Assembly (NCBI GenBank): GCA_028583405.1
Contig: CM053256.1
Coordinates: 13,257,087-13,321,086 of the forward strand
Origin: Pogonophryne albipinna
Lineage: Eukaryota > Chordata > Actinopteri > Perciformes > Artedidraconidae
DNA: 64,000 nucleotides
Direction: 5' to 3'
The notes below the pieces were generated by a model. That model did no database searches. It was not told the DNA's origin and saw only the letters and a program-made list of their open reading frames with translations. The translations under genes and the position numbers were made by a program. Each line of letters starts with the position of its first letter. The stretch's first letter is position 1. Positions 1 through 12,965 of the stretch are shown here, one piece after another.

Positions 1-180
1 TCTGTGTCTACAATATTTATCCCACAAGAAGGAAGATGACCCTTTGACCTGTTACCCAGTTCAAGTTGCAGCAAGGGGATATTGTGATTTAATGGGAAGC
101 AGATGTTTGTAATTAAGACAGGTTCCCAGGATCGCTAAGAAACTCAATATACCAAGTGATCAGATTAAAATATTCTCTGA

Positions 181-546
<366 letters not shown>

Positions 547-1463
547 GCAGTATATACATCAAAGTATTTGCATGTTAACTGGCAGTAAAGTCAACTACAT
601 GTGATGTGCTGTGTGTGCAGTGTGGTTTTTAAGTCATTACAATAAGAGTGTGTATCTATAAATAACATCTTGAATGAAGGGAAAGACATCTGCCTCCTAC
701 ACCTACTTTGACTTTTCATTACAGTGAATTGACAGACAGGTGTTTTGCCCAAGTGTATAAAACAATATTTTTAAAATTTGTCTGGAAAGCCACTTGTGCT
801 CAGCACCCTTTAGCTTTGGTAAGGAGGACTGTAAATCAAAATGGCATCTAACTAAGTATAGAAGGTAACACAGAGATCTAGCTGCCGTCCATGCTTTCAC
901 TGTATTTGACTCTAGGAGCTTATACTCAGAACGACTTTACAATGAATAGGCAGACATGTTCCTTGCTCACGGAGGGCTCGGTAGAACACAGAGTAGTTGA
1001 GGAATAAACCTGCTATTTACAGTCAGTAAATCACAAAGGAGAAATAAATGCTGCTCCACTGCTCTCTGTGGGCTGAAACTGTAAAGTATGTTGCACACTC
1101 CACACTCCCTGATTATGTAGCACTGTCTAGAACAAATAATGATACTTCAACATTTGACTATTCAGCAACTTTTTATGTAGCTGTAGTTGGGCTTGAATGT
1201 TGTTTGGAGTAAATTGGAGCATTTTAGTTTTTTTCCTCAAAACTATTAATACATACTGCAAGACACCAACTCCATATATATGAAACTGCTTTGTTACTAC
1301 CTCTCTGTGAAAGCTCCCAAACTAGGATTCAAACAACAGCATCAGATGCCCTTATAGAAAAGCTCAATCACAAAATGCTCCAGTGATTTGCATGTATTTC
1401 GGTTCCTTGGGTGTGGCACACAGCAGCAGGGTGAGTCACGAGGCATTTGCTTGACCATAAAGA
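547..1463. other. Intergenic, trypsin 3' flank
   Basis: The short trypsin 3'UTR is followed by AT-rich unique-looking sequence. I see no coding exon with splice signals, no RNA gene and no clear repeat up to the solo LTR. Confidence 0.5.
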
Positions 1464-1919
1464 TGTTAAGAATGACACCAGACTCAGGACCCACACGCGC
1501 AACACCAGAAACAGATCAGGATTAACAAGGTCTTTTAATTAAGGTCAAAACACAAAACGCTCACTTGGAGGATCAAAACTCTAAACAAAAACATCAAAAA
1601 TGAAACCAAAAGAGTCTATCAAAAATATACTTAACACGATCAAGGAATGACTGGCAGGCTTGACAAGACAAGACGAACTGGCACAGGACAAAGGGAGACG
1701 CAGACTATATATACACACTAGGTAAGGGGACACAGCCAGGTGGCAACAATTAAGGGAGGGGCTGACAATCACACTGAGGGAAAAACACACAAGGGCAGGA
1801 ATGCTCTGAAACGAGAGGGAAAGGTTACTACAAAATAAAACAGGAAATCACAAGTCAAGGCAAAAGACAAAAGGACTGAACTAAATAAATTAACTTAACA
1901 CAAATGTCTAGACACCACA
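1464..1919 (-). mobile_element. Solo LTR of a Tf1/sushi-like chromovirus
   Basis: A 456-bp block starts TGTTAAG, ends CCACA, and is flanked by the 5-bp duplication AAAGA (1459-1463 and 1920-1924). No gag or pol is attached, so this is an LTR left by LTR-LTR recombination. Read on the minus strand it has a TATATATA box and, about 31 nt downstream, GCCAGTTCGTCTT, matching the position and core of the self-primer in the intact element at 22550-27752. Family assignment rests on that resemblance. Confidence 0.75.
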
Positions 1920-1924
1920 AAAGA

Positions 1925-2955
1925 GGCATAACGAGGACTCATTTATGCACAAGAAATAGCTCTTATTGCCATGAAGCATGCTGGAGGCTGAATCGTTTTA
2001 TTTTTGAAAACAGAGCTTTGGAAAGGATGTTGTTTCTGGCAACATAAATCTGCATGTTTTGAATGTTACAGGATTCCACAAACTATGTTTACGAGCTTCT
2101 GATGGTAGCTTCGTAGAAGAGTCATTCCCCTGCAAATGCACACCAACTCAGTTATCCCTCAGCGACTTCATTGACTATCCAGGGACAAGTGGGAAAGCAC
2201 TATACTAGTTTAGCCATGATCATTTAACGAAAATAGAGCTTTAAAAAGGGAAGAATGAAGATAGCAATTTGATAGCTAAATGTTAATACATTGTATATGG
2301 TGAATTAAAAGTAACAAACAATGCCTCACATGCATACAGTTTTATAATTGATGAAAACATACAGATGTCTTGGAGTAAGCCCACATATAATAACATGTGC
2401 AATAAGTCAAGCCAATTCACCATCCCTAAACACATTGACCGGCTCAGCCTCCACACATGACATCAGTTGCCTCGTGGCTTCTATTTGGGTCGACATGAAG
2501 CGTTTTGACGGCTCGGGACAGCTTCTGCGGGTAAGGGTGGGGACCTTTGTGAGCGGTCAACAGTTTCCCCTGTAAAGGAACTCTCCAGGGATGTAATCAT
2601 GGTTTTTAATTCAGGACAGTGGCAGCAACTGAACCAGCTGCGTTAGTACTCTGAAGGCAAAGATTAGTAGAACAAAGACAAGACTTCCTTTTACTCTGTG
2701 ACATCAGCTTTACTCCTTTGATATTACACTTCACCACTAAAACGTTTTTCCACTATTTCATAAAACTTAAATACCACTTTGTTATATTTAACTGTTGCAG
2801 TGTCAGATAGGAACCAGCAGAGGGCAACATCCAACCAGTTTACAAGCTTGACTGCAGCTTCTGAAGTTACTTAATACTCCCTCTTAAGGTTAATGCGATT
2901 GAATACCTGACATCCTCTTCGCTAGGCACATATTCAAGACTTTCAAGTTCAATAC
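1925..2955. other. Intergenic, no gene seen
   Basis: AT-rich sequence between the solo LTR and has1. The open frame at 2348-2575 has no splice sites or recognisable protein features, so I do not call it a gene. Confidence 0.5.
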
Positions 2956-3274
2956 GAGTGGTGGTAAAAAGTATTTATGTATTATTTTTAATATCTTCAA
3001 AATCTTAAAATGTACTCGATGGCCAATTTCAGGCTAACAGTCACTAGTAGATGTATACTACTTTATTTATAGACGCCTTTTATTATCTTAATCTACAGAC
3101 AATGTAACCAAAGCTGTCAGGTAATAGTGGTGGAGTAACAGGTAAGATTGAAAGTTAAATGTAGCATGAATTATATTTTGCTCAAGGGTTAGGGTTAGGG
3201 GTTAAAAAAGAAGTAAATAGTAAATACAGACTTTTACTTAATTACAGTGATTGAGTAACTGTACTTCCACCACT
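2956..3274. mobile_element. Possible short inverted-repeat element
   Basis: The stretch opens with GAGTGGTGGTAAAAAGTA and closes with TACTTCCACCACTGAT, imperfect inverted ends resembling a common fish element with CAGTGGTGG termini. No clean target duplication is visible. Two GGGTTA-type units near 3186-3200 lie inside it. Confidence 0.35.
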
Positions 3275-3552
3275 GATCGAGTGGACAAATATGTGTAATT
3301 TGAGTGCAAAAGTGTTATTTAACTTGGGCAATGTTAACGTTAGTGCGGCTGCAAAATAGAACTTTATGGCAATATGAGCAAACAAAAGTCATATTCTTGG
3401 TTTCCTCTTGGTTTATTTGAAGCTCATGTACTGTACCGTTCAGTTTGGAAACTTCTTTCATTGTATTACAGTAAATAGTCTTGTCCGAGTGGTCCCAGAC
3501 TTAAATTCTCTGTCTTAAAAGACAAAAGAAATCCGCACAGATGTGCTCGCAC

Positions 3553-3683
3553 GACGTCAGTCAGAGGGACCACCGCCTTGCTTCTGACGTAGGCTGAGTC
3601 AGTGACAGCGCCTGTATGCAAATGTGTAACCCCCAGACTGAAGGAGCGTACACATGGCCGATGCTTTCACCCTAGCCTATAAA
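3553..3683 (+). promoter_or_regulatory. has1 core promoter and upstream sites
   Basis: A TATAAA box lies at 3678-3683, so transcription should start near 3706-3712. Upstream are two CRE-like ACGTCA/TGACGT half sites (3554-3559, 3585-3590), a consensus AP-1 site TGAGTCA (3595-3601) and an octamer ATGCAAAT (3616-3623). The spacing suits a cAMP/stress-inducible TATA promoter. Binding is inferred from motifs only. Confidence 0.6.
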
Positions 3684-3705
3684 GCCAACTACCGTCATGC
3701 CAAGT

Positions 3706-3770
3706 TCACCCAGAAGAGAAACACCGGACGGATGTCTCGCAAATTGAAATCCAGGGGAGCTTAACATTAG
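3706..3770 (+). other. has1 non-coding first exon
   Basis: Sequence from the expected start site to a good donor (TTAG|GTAGGTG, GT at 3771). The next acceptor is TGATAG at 4591-4596, just before the has1 ATG at 4610. A non-coding first exon is normal for vertebrate HAS genes. The exact 5' end is inferred from the TATA box. Confidence 0.6.
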
Positions 3771-4609
3771 GTAGGTGCGAATAAATAATTGTGCATGAGT
3801 GTAGTACCGGTGATGTTTGTAAATGACTTATAAACTCATAGATACAGTTGTCTTTGTCTGAGTTAGTAGAGATAAGTTGTGATTTAAATATAAACAAAAT
3901 AACTTCTGTAGAACCATGGCATGTCACTCAAAAATGATTTGATTTAAAACACAAATGTTTAAATAAAAACAGACATCCCATTTCTGCTAGAGGTAAGTTG
4001 CCTGATGAAATGCACAATTACATTTACTCTTTTGTGTGTTTTTTATTTGATAATGAATGTTCTCAATTCATCAACCCCGGTATTAGTTCTTGCTTTGATA
4101 CATTGTCAGTTAAATGTTTCTAGGTTTTATGCTATGTTTCAGAGTGACTGTTGTTTGACAAGCTATAAAGCAATTGTATAAACAAGCATTTAAAAAAAAA
4201 AAAAATCATATTCTTAAATGTTTGGAATAATCTTTGAAATACTATATTATTGCATACATTGAAATATGTGAAAAATAATAAGTTGGACATAAACAGATAA
4301 TGTTAACACACTACCTAGTCTTTTGATCCCACTGTGTGTTATTGCTGGTTTTACATAACCTGCACTGTTTATCATCATCTGTTTATTTACAATAGGTAAG
4401 GTTGTTTACATTTAAAAAGTTATAACTTGGATCTTAAAGCTTCGCCTGGTTGCTGTATTATTTTCCAATTTATGGCTTTTTAGCAGATCTTAAAGAAGAC
4501 TAACTCCATGTACAGTAACACACCCTGAACTCGGTCTGTGTACATTTTTAGCATAACTGAGCCATTATATAACTGTTGTGTTTTCTTGTGTGATAGGTAG
4601 AGAAACACA

Positions 4610-6751
4610 ATGGATCTGAAACCTTTATTGAAGAATTTGGGCTCAATTGTCCGCGCCATCTGCACTTTTGGGTTTGCTGTGCTGGTTATGTGCTTGTTGG
4701 TGTGGGCCTATGTGGACGGTTTTCAGCTGGTAACATCCAAATACGGAATCATCTCCTTTGGCTTTTATGGACTACTCCTCTCACTTCACGTGTTGGTCCA
4801 GAGCCTCTTCGCCTTCATTGAGCACCGACGAATGAAAGCACGCACAGAGCCCTGCTCCTTTACCAAACAAATTGGCTTCACAATATCAGCCTATCAGGAG
4901 GACCCCGCCTATCTCAAGGAGTGCCTCAGCTCCATCAAGGCCCTCAGCTATCCTCCGGAGCTGCTGCGCATCATCATGGTGATCGATGGGAACACAGATG
5001 ATGACCGGTACATGATAGAAATGTTCAGAGAGATGTTTGCAGACCAGGACCCTGGCTGTTATGTGTGGAAAAATAACTACCATACATGGAATCCCATCCA
5101 GGCCCAGCAGCCTGTGGAAACGGCAACAGAAATGGGCCCAGAAGGGGATGCTGAATTGGGCCCAGGAGGGAACGCTGAATTGGGCACAGGAGGGGATGCT
5201 GAACCAACTTTTGTTGAGGACCCAGAGCGAAGAGACGTAGAGCAACTGATCCGGAACAAGCAGTGCGTGTGCATCATGCAGAAGTGGGGCGGCAAGCGGG
5301 AGGTGATGTACACTGCGTTCAAAGCACTTGGGTCATCAGTGGACTATATACAGGTGTGTATTCTTCTTTTTGAAATCATATTCCCTATGTTTAAAAAAAA
5401 AAAAGATGATTGAACCATCGTGTGCAATTTCTTTATGACAAAACTCTCTTACTCCCTCCCTTAGGTGTGTGACTCAGACACCAAGCTGGACACTCTGGCC
5501 ACCATTGAGCTGTGTAAAGTGTTAGAAAGTAACGACAAGTACGGTGCTGTGGGAGGAGATGTGATGATCCTTAACCTGAAAGACTCCTACATCAGCTTCA
5601 TGAGCAGTCTTAGATACTGGATGGCTTTCAACATCGAAAGGTCCTGCCAGTCCTTCTTCGACTGTGTGTCCTGCATTAGTGGTCCTTTGGGTGAGAGAAA
5701 AAGCTTATTCCCTTTTGATATGTGTCAATGTATTGGTGTACATGTCAAGCAGTTGTATTCAGAGCTGTAATGCACTGTTGTAACTCATTGTGTTTCTTTC
5801 TTGAATTGCTCCATAAAGGTCTGTATAGGAACGATCTCCTCCAGCAGTTTCTGGAGTCCTGGTACAATCAGATGTTTTTGGGAAGTCACTGCACATTTGG
5901 TGACGACAGACATCTTACCAACCGAATGCTGAGCATGGGCTATGCTACAAAGTAAGAAGCTTTTCAACATTGTGCACACAGTTATGATATCAGATGCAAT
6001 TATCTTGATGTGACGGTGTAACCTTTGCTGTAATGATAAAGGTTTCATAAATCTTGTTTTTGCCTTTTCTTTTAGATACACAGCCCGCTCCAAATGCTAC
6101 ACAGAGACACCTGCTGAGTTTCTGCGCTGGCTGAACCAGCAGACTCGCTGGACAAAATCATACTTCCGCGAGTGGCTCTTCAATGCAATGTGGTGGCACA
6201 AGCACCACCTCTGGATGACTTACGAGTCCATCGTCTCAGGTATTTTCCCCTTCTTCGTTACAGCCACAATCATCCAGCTGTTTTGGACAGGCACAGTGTG
6301 GGACATCCTCTGGATCCTGTGCTGCATCCAGCTGATCGGGCTGGTGAAAGCATCTTACGCCTGCATCCTGCGCAGAGACATGGTGATGGTGTTCATGTCC
6401 CTCTACTCGGCCCTGTACATGACCAGCCTGCTGCCTGCCAAGTACTTCGCCATTCTCACCATGAACAAAAGCAGCTGGGGGACTTCTGGCAGGCGTAAAA
6501 TTGTAGGGAACTACATTCCTCTTCTCCCTCTGTCGGTGTGGATGGTCATTTTACTAGGTGGGCTGGGTTACTCAATTTACAGGGAGAGTCAACTGGACTG
6601 GTCCGAGCCAGCCAAAGTAGAGGAACTCACCTTTATCATTTTTGGCTGCGTGGCCTACACCGTATACTGGCTGCTTATGATCATCCTTTACTGGGTGTGG
6701 TTCCGCAAGTTATGTAGAAAACGGGTAGGAAGTTATACTTTAAGTGTGTAG
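4610..6751 (+). CDS. has1: Hyaluronan synthase 1
   Basis: Membrane glycosyltransferase that polymerises UDP-GlcA and UDP-GlcNAc into hyaluronan and extrudes it across the plasma membrane. Coding exons are 4610-5353, 5465-5690, 5819-5951 and 6076-6751; they join in frame for 592 aa (human HAS1 has 578). Visible: two N-terminal membrane helices, [18 protein letters not shown], the catalytic-core [24 protein letters not shown], the QQTRW motif, and four or more C-terminal helices. The ending [15 protein letters not shown] and the extra intron in GYATK|Y favour HAS1 over HAS2/HAS3. The start ATG follows an in-frame acceptor. Unusual features are a three-unit acidic repeat after NYHTWNP and a hairpin over the stop codon. 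Confidence 0.95.
5132..5203 (+). repeat. In-frame 24-bp repeat, three units, in has1
   Basis: Three tandem 24-bp units encode [16 protein letters not shown] and GTGGDAEP in the cytosolic loop between the DGN region and [14 protein letters not shown]. The unit keeps the frame. I know of no such repeat in human HAS1, where this loop is also variable. Confidence 0.85.
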
Positions 6752-6787
6752 TGTCCAGTGAAGGACACTACACACTTAAAGTATAAC
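6732..6787 (+). repeat. Perfect 25-bp inverted repeat over the has1 stop codon
   Basis: Arm 6732-6756 and arm 6763-6787 are exact reverse complements, separated by AGTGAA. The first arm encodes the last residues (GSYTLSV) and contains the TAG at 6749-6751; the second arm is 3'UTR. In mRNA this would be a very stable hairpin enclosing the termination codon. Confidence 0.95.
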
Positions 6788-7360
6788 AAAAAATAGGAAA
6801 ATAATTGATTTTAATTCAACTATTGATCTTATTTTGTTCTGTGGGTCTTTATTTATTTATTTAGTCTCACATTTCAGTAACTGATGGACAGGGTTTTCCC
6901 GGCAGTTTCTAAACCAACACACTTCAAAGTGTTAATATTGATGAAGTGGATAAAATCCTCTCTGCAATAGTGTTTAGAAAATATAAATAATATATGTAAG
7001 AAAACAGGTTTGATTAATATGGAGATGTTGTTGCACATTTAAATGAAACTGTACTGAGGGCTTTTGCGCCCATGCACTTCTCAGGTTTCTCTTTGTCAGT
7101 TTATGATGGGAAGAAGGCATTTTATATTTATTCAAGATATCTGAGAAATGTAACCTCATGTGTATTGTATTTAAAGTAGGTAGTAATTGATCTTGGGTTA
7201 TTTGTTTTAAAAATATGTTTAGGCTATATATCTGCATAATGTATGTGTATGTAAGCATACTTCAACAACAATCACTTCACCACTGTCATTGTAATTGCAC
7301 TGAATCCTGGATAGCACTTTCTGCAGAGTTGCTGCAATTCTAATGTTGCACAGTTAGACA

Positions 7361-7526
7361 AATAAACTGTTCTCTATGAAAATGAAAGTGATGCTGTGGC
7401 CTAGGATCAAAACATGGAGGCTTGAAGGATGAAACAATGGGCACTAATGTTTCATATTGTAGGCAGTTCTATGTGAAATGCACCTTGTTTGCTTTGACAA
7501 CATTTGTCATTTTAGCACACACAGAA

Positions 7527-7572
<46 letters not shown>

Positions 7573-7651
7573 ATATAATGGCTGGATATTGTCGGTAAAT
7601 GTGAAAACTTTGATGGTTGTGGGAATTTGTACAGAATTGAAAAAGAATAAA
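7361..7651 (+). terminator. has1 poly(A) signals
   Basis: AATAAA occurs at 7361-7366 and again at 7646-7651, the second followed by T- and GT-rich sequence. Between them lies an AT/CA simple repeat (7525-7569). Either could end has1 mRNA; the distal site looks stronger. Confidence 0.55.
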
Positions 7652-8164
7652 TATTTTTTTAGTGTGTTCAACTCTTTTCTTTGGGTGATGAAAATCTCTT
7701 TCCAGTAAACAGAAAAAACAATATCTTAGTAGATCATTAGTTGGTTACATAATGATGTATACAGGGGGAACAATGTGATGTCGCAGTGGTCAAGTTTTAG
7801 AGATGTACAGATAAAATCTTCACGGCACTGATAAGAGAAATGTGAAACTGCCACGAGGGCAGTGATCCCTCTATTTACAAGGAACACCCAGTCGTCAACA
7901 ATATAATTCACGTCTGTGTTCAAAGTACATAGGATAGTTTAAAAAACAATAAAAAAGAGGTTTCCATGTTAAAGTAGTTTATAACTCAGTTTCCACAGAT
8001 TAGCAAATCAATGACAATCTGCAACTTCAAGATAATCACTATTACTATCTCTGAGCCAGAAACTGCTGCACATCTAAATTGGTAAACTGTGTAATTATCA
8101 AAGGTGATAGTGAGAGTGAAAACCCTTTTCTGAATCAGAATCAGAATGTATAATAATGTATAAA

Positions 8165-8165
<1 letters not shown>

Positions 8166-8244
<79 letters not shown>
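8166..8244. repeat. (GT)n microsatellite
   Basis: Uninterrupted GT dinucleotide run of about 39 units. Confidence 0.98.
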
Positions 8245-8246
<2 letters not shown>

Positions 8247-8464
8247 AGGGCCTCCTTTTTGCCAGCAAACAAGCATCAGTGCTTAAAGTTTATTTGTATT
8301 TGAATGCACATTTTAAGAGAGGAGCTGAGATCCAGATGTTTCGTCCCCAGTGATTGCTTCTCTGTGATCGCTGAGCATAATGTACAACATTAAAAAAAGT
8401 TAATTTCTGATAATATAAATAGTCTATGTGAAATGAAGACTCATAGGTTTTGTGGAGTGTGATT

Positions 8465-8530
8465 TCTGTAAGATAAGATAAGAAGTACTTTATTGATCCT
8501 AATTTGGGAAATGTTTGTGTACAATACAAA
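8465..8530. repeat. Dispersed teleost repeat fragment
   Basis: Shares TACTTTATTGATCC and the following TTTGGGAAATGTTTGTGT with 54216-54275. This motif is very common in fish genomes as the end of interspersed repeats; the parent family is not settled here. Confidence 0.6.
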
Positions 8531-8534
8531 TTAA

Positions 8535-10968
8535 AAAACTAGAAATAAACAAGAAAGTAGAAAATATACATGTTGAATTATATATATTTAACAGTTTCAG
8601 TGTGACGCTCAGGTGGTTACATACGAGCATCTTTGGAGAGGACACCCAACTTGTTAACTGTTGTATGAGCCGGGCCCGACAACAGCCTTTTAATTACTCC
8701 AAGTGAATGATATGACTTTTCGAAGAACTATGATCTTTGTTCTAAATAGAAATGTTTTGCATTGCATGGGTGGAGCGGTTGCTAAGCATTTTAGAGTGCA
8801 GTAAAAGTGTATGGGAATGATTGGTTTGCAATACAAACAACTGTGTTTTAGTTGTTTGGAAGGATCAGAGCTGTCACAATCCCAACAACAATCAAAAGAA
8901 GGGAACAGACCTAAATATTCATTCATTGATTCACCTGGATAAATAAAGGTATTGAATTGAATAGTGCAAAAATAACGTCACAGATAAGGTGTTCCTGATT
9001 GCACAAACATCCAAGGCTCTTGACCATAACAAATCAACACCCAAAGAGCATTTCTCTGAGAAAGCAAGTGCCATTCATCTTTATGTTTACAGGGCTATGG
9101 ATGAATGATTTACACATTCTGATGGAAGGTGTGGACGAGGAGAGTTCCCAATGGAATTTCCTTGCTAATAATAACGCCTAAACATACTGTATAGGGATTA
9201 TACAGCAATGAGCACATGGACGCACACAAGGACATTGAACATCCTATCTTCATTATTCTCTTGGCAAGTTCATTATTTAATTCAAGATGCTGCTAGGTTT
9301 CATTTGACCAGTATCCATGTGATTATCCTAACAATAATATTAATTAAAAAGCAGCATTTCTTTTAAAAAGTAAGAATAATTAAAACATTTAATAAGAAAA
9401 AGTAATTGATGGTGTCTTGGAATAAGATCAATATCTCTGTTTTATTGGTATTGAATTATAGGGAAGGTAACTGACATCCAGTCCTTAACGATCAATAAAC
9501 AACATACAGTAGGGTTTATTATATTCATGTGGTTTAAATGAGAGGTATGAGTATCATCAGTGAATTGAGATGTTGCGGATTATCTGCCTGACTATCTTCC
9601 ACATAGTTTTGAGTCAAGAACTCTGGTGGCGGTTAAAACAACTGTAGTTTGGCAAACAAGGACCTTTTCTTGTATGAGTAAAAGTGTCTGGAGTTCCTCA
9701 GGAGCAGCATCACCATTACTCAGCAGATTTCACAGTGATATGCTGTGTTTGGTCTCTAATGGCAACATCTTTGCCAGGGATATTTTCCCCATGCTGTACA
9801 CCAGCCGATGTGCAACTAAGAGCTCTGGGGTGATTTAGTACAAAAAAAACTTTACTTTTTTTTGTGACAGCGCCTTAATGAGTCAGGGAGAGGAGATAAA
9901 AAAAAGTTAGGAGCAAAACCAGCAGTCTGACAAAGCCAAACATCACTTCCCCTCAAGTCTGTTTTCAATTAGCTTGTGCTCCCCCACCCTGTCTGGGCCT
10001 CCATCTCTGACATCAAGAAGGAGGAATAGTTTCAGCTCCCACACATGTTGGGGCTCACATTTGATCTGTTACTAAGAAAGACGTGTGAGCCACAAAGTGT
10101 TCTGTCATATTCAGCACCAAAGTCGTCCTTATTATGTCCGGGCAGGAGAACGCTGTCATTTCCGGAGATACTTTCCCCCAAAAGCCAACCCCTGTGGTTA
10201 CATTAACACCTAATGCGGCAAAATTATTACAAGATGAAACACTGTAGTAGATAAAATAGTAGGCCTACATGGGTAATTATAACACTTGCAATATATACAG
10301 TTTGTTGTCACTGTTTTGTTGGCGTAGCTTGTGGTTGACATTACCAGCACGGTATTCTCCCAACTTTCTGTACTGAAACAAAATACACGTGTGGTAGAGA
10401 TGAGAGAATGAAGCAATTTACAAAATAAGAATGGAAACCCTCTGTTGGATCATTTAGTTATTTTAGGCACACACTATTTGAACAAACTACGTTGAGGGTG
10501 TTCCCCCAGTCTGCAGAGAAGAGACTCATCTGACAACCGGATCAGCATGCACACTCATACTGGTGGAGCCTCCATCATTTACTGGAAGTGAAAACACTGA
10601 GTTTTAAGCTGCATACCATTGGACAAAATGAGAGCCCACAACCTTTATGTTTTAAGAAACTCTGTCGCAAACATGGGCCAAATGGTTTCTTTGGTTGTAA
10701 GCTGAAACCCGTTGGGATTGTTGTGATTTTCACAACAATGAACTTTTGACAATTTATTTTTTCAAGTCTGCTTGTTTTTTTTCTATTCTCTGTCACTTTA
10801 ATGTCCATTTAAATGAAATAGAATGTTATTTTATAATATGTTCCTTTTGCTTCTCCTAATGCTTTTTAGGTTTTTGTAAAGCACTTGGAATTATCTTGTT
10901 GTCGAAATGTGCTACATAAATACATTTAAGTTGCCTTGTAAAATGTTGGAGTTCTGTGAATGTGTAAC
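8535..10968. other. Intergenic, no gene seen
   Basis: AT-rich sequence. A tail-like stretch (AAATAAAGGTATTGAATTGA, near 8941) resembles the 3' end of fish LINE/SINE copies. Small open frames lack splice signals or recognisable domains. Confidence 0.5.
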
Positions 10969-11493
10969 TTAAAGGTCCCATGTCATGCTTTTCCGGTTAT
11001 TACCCGTCCCCTTGTGTGTTATGAAGGTTGTTCTGCATGTAAACGGTCTGCAAAGTCACAAACCCTCAAAGTACACCCTGAAGCGAGTACAACTCTTAAC
11101 ACAGAAAATACCTGTCTATGCTGCCCCAGAACGTCTCGTTGGAGATTTCTCTTTTTTCATTGTTTTCTTCCTGAGTACAGTGACGTGCCCATACCCAAAT
11201 GGACCCATTGGTCCAAATGGACCATACCGTGGAGCTCCTCACACACACACAGGTTGCGGTCGGATCATCCAAAAATCAGCTCCTAACGTCCTTCTCACTT
11301 CTCTTATTTTTCATTTCCTCGCTCCTCGGTCTCACCGGAAGTTGATTTGTCTGCGCCATCTTGAGTAGCGTCCCAATGGCCTTATTTTTGCCGGAGGACC
11401 GAGGACCGAGGAGCGATAATGGAGGAGCTTTAACCGAGGAACCACCAGACCATCCTTCGATGAAATCCTCAGATACTCGCCCCGCCCCCTTAC

Positions 11494-12965
11494 TAGGGTT
11501 GGGTATCGTTTGAATTTCCACGATTCTGATTCCGATTCTACTTTTCGATTCCGGTTCTTAACGGTTCTCAATTCCGATTCTTTGAGGGGCAGGGTAAAAA
11601 AACGATGCATGCTTCTTCCACCAAAAAAATTACATTTATTCGAGAGACTTTTACACAGGTTAGTTTACAGGAATATTCACATTAATCAGTCTGTTTATAT
11701 TCACTACTATGTAACTGTAACCTGAGAACCACTGAAGCTACAACAGTGCAACAGTCCAACTTTTAAAGAACAGTTCTTGTTGAGAAAAACAAGCATATCT
11801 GCCTTCTCAGGCATACCTGGAAGAAATGTTTGAACATTTTAAAGTAAAATGCTTCAATCTGGTGCACTTTAAGCAGAATTACTAGAGACTAGATCTAGAG
11901 GGTACAACTCTAAACACCCATATGAAAAAGATCGGTTTACATTTTAATAATTAAATAAGTATGTGAACATAACCAATAACCTACCATAGCCAATAACAAA
12001 TACATGCATCGTATTTTATTTTTGTTGTTCATTCATATCTTATTTTACTATTTTATGTATGCATATTTTTTTATCTCTCCAGTTTCAAACGATATGTCTG
12101 GTTTACTGTCCTATAGTATACATTGGAATGATTTCAAACCTGTTTTATCCCAATAATTATAAAGGAGTGCCTTGGAAATATGTGTTTACATAAATTGTGA
12201 TCAAACCGTTTGAGACCCACTGAGATAACTTAGACTAAAGTGAACTATCTAAACACTCAGAGTCCTTTACCTCACTCAGCTGTAGTTATCAGCCTCTCAG
12301 TCTGACTGGAGAGGACTCTCGCTCCACATCATTGTAGAAACATCTTCTTCCGTTAGAGCAGCTAGCACCAGATGCTAATAACAACAGCGCGTACCGGTGC
12401 ACCCTCCCTTTCTCCCTCGCTCACTCGCACGTTGGCTGTGAGCTGCGGTTGCCAGATAAGCCAACATCCCCCATTTTCATCACTTACAGCGCCCATCGTA
12501 CAGGGCAAATGAAAAGTGTAACCGGGATGAAAAGGGTGTTACATTTACTTAATTATGAATGTTGTTACATCAAGGCCGAAAATTAGGATGAGCACCAACG
12601 GTCAAATATTATTTTTTTCCTCCCAGAGCTGTCAGCGCTGCGCCTCCACAGATCTGGCGCCCTAGGCGAACATCTATAACGCCAGTGCGACGGGCCGGCC
12701 CTGGTCTCAGGTTACGCTGTAGGAAGTGTAGGTACATCCATAGATATATATATATAAACACGTGTTTATATATATATATCTATGGGTACAGGGTACAACG
12801 CTACATTTCCCGCCGCAGTCATACAATAGGCTACGGAGAGCGGCGAGAAACATTTCCTCAGGCATCGAAAAGCGGAACCGAAATTCACATGTCTAAATGA
12901 TGCCGTTGGAATCGAAATGTTGGAACCGGTTCCGAACCGGAACCGGTTCTCGGTACCCAACCCTA
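11494..12965. mobile_element. Non-autonomous hAT-type element, copy 1
   Basis: 1472 bp, starting TAGGGTTGGGTATCG and ending CGGTACCCAACCCTA, with the exact 8-bp target duplication CCCCTTAC (11486-11493, 12966-12973). No transposase frame. A second, interrupted copy lies at 41138-47787 and is nearly identical where both are present. Confidence 0.9.
12738..12785. repeat. 48-bp perfect palindrome
   Basis: Two 24-bp arms, mostly AT dinucleotides, meet at CACGTG. The whole can fold as a cruciform. The homologous site in copy 2 (46941-47002) has a longer right AT arm. Confidence 0.95.

Noticed and set aside
3184..3200. Telomere-like GGGTTAGGGTTAGGGG
   Set aside because: Only two units. Similar short GGTTAGGG pieces at 43211 and 43858 are also too short to be interstitial telomeres.
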